Part shown: one piece after another, positions 39,152-47,702 of the stretch
Layout: each line of letters begins with the position of its first letter
Numbering within the stretch: the stretch's first letter is position 1
Source of the DNA: Anderseniella sp963698275
Lineage (GTDB): Bacteria > Pseudomonadota > Alphaproteobacteria > Rhizobiales > Aestuariivirgaceae
Assembly: GCA_963698275.1 (NCBI GenBank)
Contig: CAVOQE010000002.1
Coordinates: 267,766-331,765 of the forward strand
Reading direction: 5' to 3'
DNA length: 64,000 bases
The notes under the pieces: model-generated
Seen by the model: only the letters and a program-made list of their open reading frames with translations
The model's database searches: none
Told to the model about the DNA's origin: nothing
Program-made: the position numbers and the translations under genes

Positions 39152-39621
39152 CAAAAGTTATACCGATGCGGACTGCATCACCGGCTGAGAAATTCAGGGT
39201 GCTGATCGTGCAGTCACCTTATTACGAGCATATCGCATCCCAGTTGCTGGAAGGAGCCAAGGCCCGTTTGGAAACTGCCGGATGTGAAGTCGAAATTGCC
39301 AGTGTGCCCGGCGCGCTCGAGATACCGGGCACGATCTCCATTGCCTATGAATTTGGTGACTATGATGGTTTTGTCGCTCTTGGATGTGTCATTCGCGGCG
39401 AAACCACGCACTACGAAATTGTCTCCGGTGAAAGTGCACGTGGCCTGATGGACCTGGCCATTGATGGTGCCTGTATCGGCAATGGTATTCTGACGGTTGA
39501 AAATGAGGCCCAGGCGATGACCAGGGCGAATGTTTCAGAGATGAACAAGGGGGCAGGGGCCGCCGAAGCCTGCCTTGCGATGATGCAATTCAGGCTTGAT
39601 CAGGAATCGCGCGATGACTGA
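39148..39621 (+). CDS. ribH: 6,7-dimethyl-8-ribityllumazine synthase
   Basis: This 157-residue enzyme supplies the substrate of riboflavin synthase. Signatures are SVPGALEIPGTISIAYEFG and DGFVALGCVIRGETTHYEIVS, including the catalytic His of the RGETxHxE motif. The gene is coupled to ribE and overlaps nusB. No ribBA gene lies between ribE and ribH, as it often does in alphaproteobacteria, so it must be elsewhere. Confidence 0.97.
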   Translation: MTKVIPMRTASPAEKFRVLIVQSPYYEHIASQLLEGAKARLETAGCEVEIASVPGALEIPGTISIAYEFGDYDGFVALGCVIRGETTHYEIVSGESARGLMDLAIDGACIGNGILTVENEAQAMTRANVSEMNKGAGAAEACLAMMQFRLDQESRDD

Positions 39622-40117
39622 CGCAAAAGACAGCTCCGCAAAACCGGCCGGTAAACAGGCAAAACCTCGCACAGGTGTTGCGCGGTCTGCTTCGCGGCTG
39701 GGCGCTGTGCAGGCTTTGTACCAGATGGACATCGGCGGAACCGAACTCGCCGATGTACTGGCTGATTACGGGTCAGGCAGAATAGGTGTCCAGTTCGATG
39801 ACGGCCAGTGCGGTGAGGCGGACTATGGCTTTCTCAAAGCCATTATTGAGGGCGTTGTCCAGGATCAGGTGCTGATCGACAAGAACGTCAATGAATGTCT
39901 GGGCGAAGGCTGGACCCTTGCCAGGCTGGAGGCGACGTCGCGCGCGATTTTGCGGGCAGGCGGGTTTGAACTCATGTTCAGGGACGACGTTCCGCCCAAA
40001 GTGACCATTTCCGAATATGTCGAAGTCGCCAAGGCGTTCTTCTCCGGCAGCGAGCCAGGCTTCATAAATGCCAGCCTGGACGCCATGGCCCGCAAGCGGC
40101 GCCCGGAAGAAATATAA
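39614..40117 (+). CDS. nusB: Transcription antitermination factor NusB
   Basis: This all-helical RNA-binding protein (about 167 residues) works with NusE/S10 in rRNA antitermination. Typical segments are RSASRLGAVQALYQMD, the Arg/Glu-rich central helix around LARLEATSRAILRAGGFELM, and VTISEYVEVAKAFFSG near the end. ATG 39614 overlaps the ribH stop by 8 bases; an in-frame ATG lies at 39596. In many relatives thiL follows directly, but here a minus-strand gene does. Confidence 0.95.
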   Translation: MTDAKDSSAKPAGKQAKPRTGVARSASRLGAVQALYQMDIGGTELADVLADYGSGRIGVQFDDGQCGEADYGFLKAIIEGVVQDQVLIDKNVNECLGEGWTLARLEATSRAILRAGGFELMFRDDVPPKVTISEYVEVAKAFFSGSEPGFINASLDAMARKRRPEEI

Positions 40118-40128
40118 CCGCTGGTTGT

Positions 40129-40560
40129 TTAGCCGGACGCGATGTACTGCTTCAGTGATTCTGCTTCGACCAGGATTTCGTCCATCTTCGCCTTGACGAT
40201 GTCGCCAATTGACACCAGGCCGGTCAACTTGCCGTCGACAGCCACCGGCAGATGGCGGATACGGCTTCCTGTCATCATCTCCATGCATTTGTCCACGGTG
40301 TCGGATGGTGAACAGGTGACGACATCCTTCGTCATGATTTCGCTGACCTTGACGGACAGAAATTTCGGTCCGAAATCAGTCAGTTGTCGAACAATATCGC
40401 GCTCGGAAACGATGCCTTCCAGTGAGGCCCCGTTAGCACTGACGACAACCGCACCAATCTTTTTTTCGCGCAATAATGTGGCCAGGTCACGTACGGTTGC
40501 ATCCGGTGACACAGTCGTAACGTCGCTTCCCTTGGCATTAAGTATAGCCTGAACTTGCAT
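40129..40560 (-). CDS. CBS-domain pair protein
   Basis: This 143-residue cytoplasmic protein consists of two CBS domains, an adenosyl-ligand-sensing module. The first domain is around VSPDATVRDLATLLREKKIGAV and the second around IMTKDVVTCSPSDTVDKCMEMM, ending with GLVSIGDIVKAKMDE. ATG 40560 (MQVQAILNAKGSD) is preferred because it removes a 12-residue unconserved leader. It converges with nusB (11 bases apart). Its partner is unknown. Confidence 0.9.
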   Translation of the reverse strand: MQVQAILNAKGSDVTTVSPDATVRDLATLLREKKIGAVVVSANGASLEGIVSERDIVRQLTDFGPKFLSVKVSEIMTKDVVTCSPSDTVDKCMEMMTGSRIRHLPVAVDGKLTGLVSIGDIVKAKMDEILVEAESLKQYIASG

Positions 40561-40724
40561 TTGGTTATGTCCTCCCGTTGGGCTCGGTTTCGGCATTCAC
40601 CTTGGTGGTTGGTGTGATTGTGCGCCGTATTTGCGCTGCCAACAAGGCCATTGGTGTTTTCGCATGACGGAGTTGCATCCAGCACGGCTTGCGCCATGCC
40701 CAATTCTGCAGCAGTGTGCCCGAT

Positions 40725-41945
40725 ATGACGACTGCTGTTTCTGACGATATTGGCCATGTTGATGACACGGCGGCCCGGCGCAATGCGCTGGTGCTGGCGC
40801 TGGCGCAGGCCTTTTATGGCATGGGCGCCATCAATATATTCATTACAGCAGGACTGGTTGGTACACAGCTTGCGCCATCGTTGAGCCTGGCCACGTTGCC
40901 GGTTTCCACCTATGTGATCGGAACCGCCCTTGCCACGGTGCCGGCTTCCTTGTTCATGCGCCATGTCGGGCGCAAGGCCGGGTTTCTGACCGGTGCCATG
41001 TTTGGCTTTGTTGGCGCGGTTGTCTGCGTTTATGCGATATTTGCTAGGGATTTCTGGCTGTTCTCGCTTGGCACGTTTTTGCAGGGCGGGTATCAGGCAT
41101 TTGCCGGCTATTACCGGTTTGCCGCTGCAGATACGGCTTCGGAGGCATTCAAGCCCAAAGCGATCTCCTGGGTCATGCTGGGAGGCATAGCTGCGGCCGT
41201 ATTCGGGCCGATGATTGTGATTGCCAGCCGGTCCTTTTTCGAACCGGTCATGTTTGCCGGCAACTTCGCTGCCGTTGCCGGTTTGTCAATCGTGGCTATG
41301 GCCATCATTTGCTTCGTCAATATTCCTCACGAGCGCCAAGACCTGAGTAAATCGGACGCACGACCATTGTCCGAGATACTGCGCCAGCCCAGGCTGATCG
41401 TCGCGATCATGTCCGGCATGATGGCCTATGGCATGATGAACCTGGTGATGACGTCGACACCGATTGCCATGGTTGCCTGCGGGTTCACGGTTGATCAAAG
41501 CGCCTGGGTCATACAGTGGCATGCGCTTGCAATGTTTGTTCCCAGCTTTTTCACCGGCAGCCTGATTTCGCGATTTGGCGTTGAGCGGGTGCTGGCAGCG
41601 GGCATGGTCTTGTTGAGCATGGCCGGCATTGCCGGGCTGACCGGTATCACCTTTGCCAACTTTGCCGTTGGCTTGGTGCTGCTCGGCATCGGCTGGAACT
41701 TTGGCTATGTCGGCGGTACCGCCATGGTGACCGAATGCTATCGCGCCAGCGAGAAAAACAAGGTTCAGGCGGTCAACGATTTTTGTGTGTTTGCAACTGT
41801 CGCGACGGCGTCTCTGACGTCCGGCAAGCTGCTCGACGCCATTGGCTGGAACGCTGTCAATTTGGCACTGTTCCCGATGGTCGGATTGTGCCTGCTGGCG
41901 CTGGCCTGGCTCAGCCTGAATTCCCGTCGCGCTGCGAGCTTGTGA
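40725..41945 (+). CDS. MFS transporter
   Basis: This major-facilitator protein of about 406 residues has around 12 hydrophobic segments in two halves. The loop 2-3 type motif is seen in FMRHVGRKAGFLTGAMFG, and the C-terminal half has a related stretch around SRFGVERVLAAG. The substrate is not deducible. It is divergent from the CBS-domain gene and stands where thiL is found in many relatives, upstream of hppA. The start ATG 40725 (MTTAVSDDIGHVDD) is a choice over TTG/ATG codons upstream. Confidence 0.88.
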   Translation: MTTAVSDDIGHVDDTAARRNALVLALAQAFYGMGAINIFITAGLVGTQLAPSLSLATLPVSTYVIGTALATVPASLFMRHVGRKAGFLTGAMFGFVGAVVCVYAIFARDFWLFSLGTFLQGGYQAFAGYYRFAAADTASEAFKPKAISWVMLGGIAAAVFGPMIVIASRSFFEPVMFAGNFAAVAGLSIVAMAIICFVNIPHERQDLSKSDARPLSEILRQPRLIVAIMSGMMAYGMMNLVMTSTPIAMVACGFTVDQSAWVIQWHALAMFVPSFFTGSLISRFGVERVLAAGMVLLSMAGIAGLTGITFANFAVGLVLLGIGWNFGYVGGTAMVTECYRASEKNKVQAVNDFCVFATVATASLTSGKLLDAIGWNAVNLALFPMVGLCLLALAWLSLNSRRAASL

Positions 41946-42410
41946 GTACACGGCGCATCACGCCGCGATGTTGTATCATCACAGCAATCTGGATGGCGGG
42001 TCGGCGAGCGCGCAAGCGCTGATTCTGTTTCCTGCAAAACCTCGATACCGAACCCGACATTGTCTGTCTTGGTGCTCCGTTCCGGGCTTTTGCGCAGGCA
42101 AGCTGTCATCAAGGCCGATTCAACCAACTCCACCGGCGCCTGGGCAGCCGGTTTAACGGTACTGAAACGGCAGTTCTGCGGGGCGTTTTGGACATAGTCC
42201 ATAGTAGTGTTGAAACAACTGGCCAAAGCGGTTGCCTAATTAACAGAGTTTTAATATGTTCCGCCCCGGTCGATCCGGTTTAAGGGGTATTCGAGGGGAT
42301 TCTCTATCAAAAGAGCAGGGGCCGTCTTGGTACTGTGCATGCTGACACAGCCAGGCGAGTACTCTCCAGATTTCCGGATCTTAGTCATGTAAACAGCAAG
42401 GATTTCACCC
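41946..42410. other. 465-base intergenic region before hppA
   Basis: I see no convincing gene. Short ORFs (for example + 41968-42156) have no recognisable motif and unusual composition. The last 180 bases are richer in A+T and probably hold the hppA promoter and leader. No clear terminator for the MFS gene was found. Confidence 0.5.
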
Positions 42411-44549
42411 ATGAGTTCGACACTCGGGATTATTATTGGCTGCGGTATCCTGTCTATCGTCTACGCCATCTGGGCTACCAAGTCCGTTCTGGCAGCTGAC
42501 GCAGGCAATGCCCGCATGCAGGAAATTGCCGGCGCCATTCGTGAGGGCGCAACGGCTTATCTCACTCGTCAATACACTACCATCGCAATCGTTGGAGCGG
42601 TGGTGTTCGTTATCGCCTTCCTGTTGCTCGGCGCGACGGCAGCCTTTGGCTTCCTGATCGGCGCTGTGTTGTCAGGAGCTGCCGGCTTTATCGGTATGCA
42701 CGTTTCCGTCCGCGCAAACGTCAGAACCGCACAGGCGGCATCAAAGAGCCTGGCAGCCGGTCTTGAAATTGCGTTCAAGTCCGGTGCCATCACCGGCCTC
42801 CTCGTGGCCGGCCTCGCCTTGTTGGGTGTTGCGGTTTATTTCTGGATCCTGACCGGCCCAATGGGCTATGCGCCAACCGACCGTGTGGTCATTGACGCTC
42901 TGGTCTCACTCGGCTTTGGTGCTTCTCTGATCTCGATCTTTGCCCGTCTCGGCGGCGGTATCTTCACCAAGGGTGCGGATGTCGGCGGCGACCTGGTAGG
43001 TAAGGTAGAAGCCGGAATTCCCGAAGATGATCCGCGCAACCCGGCAACCATCGCCGACAATGTTGGCGATAATGTCGGCGACTGTGCCGGCATGGCGGCT
43101 GACCTGTTTGAAACCTATGCGGTTACCGTTGTGGCCACCATGGTTCTGGCTTCGATCTTCTTTACCGGCGATACCGCGGTCAACCTGATGCTGTTCCCGA
43201 TGCTGATTGGGGCATCCTGTGTTGTGACCTCCATCATCGGTACGTTCTTTGTAAAGCTGGGTGCAAACAACTCGATCATGGGTGCACTCTACAAGGGCTT
43301 TATTGCCACCTCGGTGCTGTCGGCGATTGCCATGGCAGGTATCGTGTGGGGCTGGCTGGGAGCAGACACTGTCTTCACCACCTCAGGTGGAACGACCTTC
43401 ACCGGCGCCAACCTGTTCTGGTGCGGCTTTATCGGGCTTGTGGTTACCGGTCTGATCATCTGGGTAACTGAGTACTACACGGGAACCGAATATCGCCCTG
43501 TACGCTCCATTGCGCAGGCATCGGTCTCCGGCCACGGCACCAATGTCATTCAGGGACTGGCTATTTCCCTTGAGGCAACAGCAATTCCGGCTCTCATCAT
43601 TATCGGTGGTATTATTTCAACATTTGCGCTGGCCGGATTGTTCGGCATCGCGATTGCTGTAACCGCGATGCTGGCGCTTGCCGGTGTGGTTGTCGCGCTT
43701 GATGCCTTTGGCCCTGTGACAGACAATGCCGGTGGTATTGCTGAAATGGCCGATCTGCCTGCCGAAGTGCGTCAGACCACCGATGCGCTCGATGCAGTGG
43801 GCAACACCACCAAGGCTGTTACCAAGGGCTATGCCATTGGTTCGGCAGGCCTGGGTGCTCTGGTGCTGTTTGCCGCCTATACCGAAGACCTGAAGTTCTT
43901 CGCGGCAAATGCAACGCCTGGCAGCTTCTTTGAAGGCGTGAATGTCGACTTCTCATTGTCCAACCCATATGTGGTCGTTGGCCTGCTGTTCGGTGGTCTT
44001 CTGCCTTACCTGTTTGGTGGCATCGCCATGACGGCTGTTGGCCGCGCTGCCGGTGCTGTGGTTGAAGAAGTCCGCAGGCAGTTCAAGGAAAAGCCCGGCA
44101 TCATGAAAGGGACCGAAAAGCCCGATTATGGCCGCGCTGTTGACATGCTGACCCGCGCTGCGATCAAGGAAATGATCGTGCCTTCGCTGCTGCCTGTGCT
44201 GTCTCCGATTGTGTGCTTCTACTTCGTGTATGCAATCACCGGCGACAAGAGCCAGGGCTTTGCGGCACTCGGAGCCATGCTGCTCGGCGTGATTGTCAAC
44301 GGCCTGTTCGTTGCGGTTTCCATGACTGCCGGTGGCGGAGCATGGGACAACGCCAAGAAGTCCTTTGAAGACGGTTTTGTCGACAAGGACGGCGTCAAGC
44401 ATGAAAAGGGTTCCGAAGCTCACAAGGCATCTGTAACCGGCGACACGGTTGGCGATCCTTACAAGGATACAGCCGGTCCTGCGGTCAACCCGATGATCAA
44501 GATCACCAACATTGTAGCGCTGCTGCTGCTGGCGATCCTGGCGCACTAG
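42411..44549 (+). CDS. hppA: Membrane-bound proton-translocating pyrophosphatase
   Basis: This 712-residue, about 16-helix membrane enzyme couples pyrophosphate hydrolysis to proton pumping. The acidic substrate-binding motifs are GADVGGDLVGKVEAGIPEDD and ADNVGDNVGDCAGMAADLFE; a second set is near the C-terminus (DTVGDPYKDTAGPAVNPM). The segment GNTTKAVTKGYAIGSA has Lys after NTT and Thr three residues on, the signature of potassium-independent enzymes. It has its own upstream region and a strong terminator downstream. Confidence 0.97.
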   Translation: MSSTLGIIIGCGILSIVYAIWATKSVLAADAGNARMQEIAGAIREGATAYLTRQYTTIAIVGAVVFVIAFLLLGATAAFGFLIGAVLSGAAGFIGMHVSVRANVRTAQAASKSLAAGLEIAFKSGAITGLLVAGLALLGVAVYFWILTGPMGYAPTDRVVIDALVSLGFGASLISIFARLGGGIFTKGADVGGDLVGKVEAGIPEDDPRNPATIADNVGDNVGDCAGMAADLFETYAVTVVATMVLASIFFTGDTAVNLMLFPMLIGASCVVTSIIGTFFVKLGANNSIMGALYKGFIATSVLSAIAMAGIVWGWLGADTVFTTSGGTTFTGANLFWCGFIGLVVTGLIIWVTEYYTGTEYRPVRSIAQASVSGHGTNVIQGLAISLEATAIPALIIIGGIISTFALAGLFGIAIAVTAMLALAGVVVALDAFGPVTDNAGGIAEMADLPAEVRQTTDALDAVGNTTKAVTKGYAIGSAGLGALVLFAAYTEDLKFFAANATPGSFFEGVNVDFSLSNPYVVVGLLFGGLLPYLFGGIAMTAVGRAAGAVVEEVRRQFKEKPGIMKGTEKPDYGRAVDMLTRAAIKEMIVPSLLPVLSPIVCFYFVYAITGDKSQGFAALGAMLLGVIVNGLFVAVSMTAGGGAWDNAKKSFEDGFVDKDGVKHEKGSEAHKASVTGDTVGDPYKDTAGPAVNPMIKITNIVALLLLAILAH

Positions 44550-44555
44550 GGAAAT

Positions 44556-44633
44556 ATGGGTTCGATTGAACCCATAAAGTTGCTCCAGCATTTTGACTGC
44601 GATCAGTTTTTTGGTTTTTGGTTGACCCAGTCA
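44556..44633 (+). repeat. 78-base dispersed intergenic repeat, copy 1
   Basis: It begins 6 bases after the hppA stop with the hairpin ATGGGTTC-GATT-GAACCCAT, then AAAGTTGCTC and GCGATCAGTTTT. It matches copy 2 (63263-63340, opposite strand) over its full 78-base length at roughly 80% by eye. It is an unnamed repeat; see copy 2. Confidence 0.75.
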
Positions 44634-44672
44634 AAACGACACTGATCTGAAAAGTCGATCAAACAAAACAAG

Positions 44673-44709
44673 ACCCCCGTGCAGTTGTCACACTGCACGG
44701 GGGTTTTTT
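44673..44709 (+). terminator. Strong rho-independent terminator downstream of hppA
   Basis: A perfect 13-base-pair stem (44673-44685 with 44692-44704, arms ACCCCCGTGCAGT and ACTGCACGGGGGT) has a 6-base loop and is followed by a run of T. It lies between hppA and the convergent bamE. Confidence 0.9.
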
Positions 44710-44757
44710 GTGATTGCGCCGGAAAGCCCGGAAGCACATTTTGCTATTTGTTTACTG

Positions 44758-45270
44758 TCAATAAGGACTTGATTTTGGGGGGCCGCTATCGTTTGGCGTG
44801 AAGTTGCCAAGGTTGCCGAACATCTGCTCCAGGATTGTCAGCTCACGACCGCGCGATGGCGTCTCACGCGAGTTCATGTCAATGACGTTTCCATCCTGCA
44901 GGGTGTATTGCCCGAAACTCTGAACCTGGTCGAACTGGCTGAAGCGAACAGCAAGAATTTGCCGGTCCAGTTCCTCATTGTCCAGGAATGCGCTCGTTTT
45001 CACACGCGACGAAATATAGTAGAAGCTGTCGCCTTGATGCTGCACAGTGGCGGTTGTCGACGGGGAGCCCAGTGCACTGCGAACTTCTTCCCTGGTCATG
45101 CCAAGGCGCAGCTTTTGCAGGTCCTGCGCGCGGGCCTGATAGCCGCGGTGTTCGATATCACGCGAACAACCGGACAAAACCGCGGCTGCGGCCAAAATCA
45201 GGCCGGAGCACAGCAATGCTTTGCGGAGACTATTTGATGCAGGTACGATAATAGGCTTGAAGGTTGGCAC
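44758..45270 (-). CDS. bamE: Outer-membrane protein assembly factor BamE (SmpA/OmlA lipoprotein)
   Basis: This 170-residue lipoprotein belongs to the BAM complex that folds outer-membrane beta-barrels. A signal peptide with lipobox ends at LSGC (about residue 35), followed by the SmpA/OmlA fold: LQKLRLGMTREEVRSALGSP, FYYISSRV and LAVRFSQFDQVQ. It starts at GTG 45270 and is divergent from the next gene, with promoters presumably in the gap. The longer C-terminal tail (LEQMFGNLGNFTPND) is typical of alphaproteobacteria. Confidence 0.92.
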   Translation of the reverse strand: MPTFKPIIVPASNSLRKALLCSGLILAAAAVLSGCSRDIEHRGYQARAQDLQKLRLGMTREEVRSALGSPSTTATVQHQGDSFYYISSRVKTSAFLDNEELDRQILAVRFSQFDQVQSFGQYTLQDGNVIDMNSRETPSRGRELTILEQMFGNLGNFTPNDSGPPKSSPY

Positions 45271-45398
45271 TTAACGTATCACTTCTGTTGCGGCCAGCCT
45301 TAAACCTGCTGGCCAATTGCAGCAACACCTGCTGCTGGTTATCGTTCAGCTACGTGACCCGTAGCTGCAAATTCCAAATTCTGTTTAGCTGGTCCTGC

Positions 45399-45935
45399 AT
45401 GATACTGAAAAGCATTCTTTCCCGCACGCAAAAACTTGACCCTGTCAGAACCGTCTACGAGGCGATTGTGGCACAGGCACGGCGGTCGGAATTGTATTCC
45501 GAGCTTGGCGTGCCGGATACGCTCGATGGCCGGTTCGACATGATCATCCTGCACAATGACGCCGTGATGTGCCATATGCAGGCCGGTGAGGAGGCAGATA
45601 AGCTGTTTGCCCAGGCGCTGATAGACGAATTGTTTCGTGACATGGACCGGTCGCTGCGCGAAATGGGTGTTGGAGATATGGGGGTCGGCAAGCGGGTCAA
45701 GAAGATGGCAACGGTTTACTATGGCCGCGCCAACGCTTATGTAAATGCCCGCGCTGAAGGCGATGCGTCGCTGGTGGCGGCACTGGTGAGAAATGTCTTC
45801 GAAGGCGACGAAACCAGAACCCAGGCTGCCGAAAGGCTTGCCAGGTACACCGGACTGATGCATGACGCCGTTGGTTTGACGGACCGGGCGGACATCCGGG
45901 CCGGCAAGCTGAACCTTGATGGCCTGCGCCCGTGA
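45399..45935 (+). CDS. Ubiquinol-cytochrome c chaperone family protein
   Basis: The predicted protein has 178 residues of the CBP3/Ubiq_cyt_C_chap family, assembly factors for cytochrome bc1. Signatures are YSELGVPDTLDGRFDMIILH and ELFRDMDRSLREMGVGDMGV followed by KRVKKMATVYYGRANAY. The frame is open to 45264, but ATG 45399 (MILKSILSRTQK) fits the family. yceD follows 29 bases later, a common arrangement. Confidence 0.93.
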   Translation: MILKSILSRTQKLDPVRTVYEAIVAQARRSELYSELGVPDTLDGRFDMIILHNDAVMCHMQAGEEADKLFAQALIDELFRDMDRSLREMGVGDMGVGKRVKKMATVYYGRANAYVNARAEGDASLVAALVRNVFEGDETRTQAAERLARYTGLMHDAVGLTDRADIRAGKLNLDGLRP

Positions 45936-45964
45936 CACGCAGCAGGTGAAACAGATAGAAGCAA

Positions 45965-46504
45965 ATGATTGAAGACCTGGAATTTTCCCGCCCCTTCGAT
46001 GTTAGCAGGATGGCACCGGAAGGTGCCTCCGAGACCATCAGTGCGAGTGTTGAAGAATGTACCGCCATCGCTGCGCGTTTCGGGGTCGAGGCCGTGCACT
46101 CGCTAGCTGCGACCGTTCATATCCAGCCCTGGAAACGCGGAGGATTCCGCGCACGCGGCGAAGCAACCGCCAGCATCACGCAAACCTGCGTGGTGACCCT
46201 GGACCCGTTCGACAGTGTCGTTCGCGCGCCACTGGATCAGATATTCATTGCCGGGAACAGCAGGCTCGCCGCGGATGACGTCGAAGTCGTGGTGTCTCAT
46301 GACGAAGATGACATCGGTTTTGTCGAAGATGGCACGATCGAACTGGGCGAGTTGGCGGTTGAAGCCCTGTGTCTGGAGCTTGATCCATATCCGCGCAAAG
46401 ACGGTGCCGAACTATCCGTGACATCAACGGAAACTTTGACGGATAAGCCGAAAGCCAATCCCTTTGCCGTGTTGAAGCAGCTCAAGCTCAAGGACACAGA
46501 CTAG
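45965..46504 (+). CDS. yceD: YceD/DUF177 family protein
   Basis: This 179-residue protein of the DUF177 family is often found next to rpmF and plsX and implicated in 23S rRNA metabolism. The typical segment is ATASITQTCVVTLDPFDSVV, followed by an acidic stretch and VEALCLELDPYPRKDGAEL. No rpmF (ribosomal protein L32) lies between it and plsX, as usual in alphaproteobacteria. It is probably co-transcribed with the upstream chaperone gene and plsX. Confidence 0.92.
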   Translation: MIEDLEFSRPFDVSRMAPEGASETISASVEECTAIAARFGVEAVHSLAATVHIQPWKRGGFRARGEATASITQTCVVTLDPFDSVVRAPLDQIFIAGNSRLAADDVEVVVSHDEDDIGFVEDGTIELGELAVEALCLELDPYPRKDGAELSVTSTETLTDKPKANPFAVLKQLKLKDTD

Positions 46505-46606
46505 ATCAAACACCGTATGCGGGCTATGGGCACAAGCAGCACTTACCTGTTGTGTCCATGCTGCAAACCACTATTCTCCGACGTTGGACAAAAAGGGGCA
46601 TGCGGA

Positions 46607-47683
46607 TTGAAAAGCGATTCCGGAGATATAATTATTGCGCTTGACGCAATGGGCGGCGATCACGGAGCGCCTGTGGTGCTGCAAGGTGCCGCCGAGGCCC
46701 TGGCGGCGCGTCCGGAGCTCAGCTTTGTCTTGTTCGGCGACGAGACAATGATCATGGCTGAACTCGACGGCCTGGCGGCGTTGAAAGCCCGTTCGGTTGT
46801 GCATCACACCGATGTGGCGATCGCAATGGATGACAAGCCTTCTCAGGCCATCCGGCGCGGCCGCAAGACATCCAGCATGTGGCAGGCGATCGATTCGGTT
46901 AAGCAGGGCGAGGCCCATGCAGCTGTTTCCGCCGGCAACACCGGTGCCCTTATGGCCATGGCCAAGGTATTGCTCAAGACCACTGAAGGCGTTTCCAGGC
47001 CGGCCATTGCCGGGATGTGGCCGACCTTGAAAGGCCGCAGCATTGTCCTTGATATGGGCGCGACTGTCGGGGCAGATGCCGATCAGCTGGTTTCAAATGC
47101 CATCATGGGCGCAGCGATGGCGCGTTGCCTGTTCGGCATCAAAAAACCGATGGTCGGGCTGCTGAACATTGGTGTTGAGGAGGTCAAGGGGGTTGAAGCT
47201 GTCCGTGAGGCAGGCGCATTGCTGCGCGCGGCCGATTTGCCGCTGCAATATGAAGGCTTTGTGGAGGGAACCGATATCGGAACCGGCAAGGTTGATGTGA
47301 TTGTTACGGAAGGCTTCAGCGGCAATATTGCCTTGAAAACGGCAGAAGGCACCGCGCAACAGATTGTTGCCGTTTTGCGTGAGGAAATGAGCCGCACACT
47401 TGTGAGTAAAATCGCGGCTGTGTTTGCAAAAGGTGCGTTTTCCCGGTTAAAGAAGCGGCTCGATCCGCGCACTTATAATGGCGGCGTGTTTTTGGGTTTG
47501 AATGGCGTGGTGGTCAAAAGCCATGGCAACACGGATTCATTCGGATTTTCATCTGCCATTCATGTTGCAGCTGACATGGTGGCCAATGATCTCGTGGATA
47601 GAATTGACAGAGGCATGGAACTTGCGCCACACGAGCATCACGATCGCACAGACCATCAGGCCCAAGCGGCCAGCGCCAGTTGA
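46607..47683 (+). CDS. plsX: Phosphate acyltransferase PlsX
   Basis: This enzyme makes acyl-phosphate from acyl-ACP for phospholipid synthesis. Family motifs are IIIALDAMGGDHGAPVVLQG, HTDVAIAMDDKPSQAIR and SAGNTGALMAMAKVLLKT. The start is uncertain: TTG 46607, 8 bases after AGGGG, gives a normal N-terminus and 358 residues, while ATG 46517 would add a Cys-rich leader without similarity. fabH follows 19 bases downstream. Confidence 0.94.
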   Translation: MKSDSGDIIIALDAMGGDHGAPVVLQGAAEALAARPELSFVLFGDETMIMAELDGLAALKARSVVHHTDVAIAMDDKPSQAIRRGRKTSSMWQAIDSVKQGEAHAAVSAGNTGALMAMAKVLLKTTEGVSRPAIAGMWPTLKGRSIVLDMGATVGADADQLVSNAIMGAAMARCLFGIKKPMVGLLNIGVEEVKGVEAVREAGALLRAADLPLQYEGFVEGTDIGTGKVDVIVTEGFSGNIALKTAEGTAQQIVAVLREEMSRTLVSKIAAVFAKGAFSRLKKRLDPRTYNGGVFLGLNGVVVKSHGNTDSFGFSSAIHVAADMVANDLVDRIDRGMELAPHEHHDRTDHQAQAASAS

Positions 47684-47702
47684 GCAGGATTAAATAATAT
47701 AG

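Noticed and set aside
41765..42226. 153-residue minus-strand ORF before hppA
   Set aside because: It overlaps the MFS gene antisense and shows no conserved feature.
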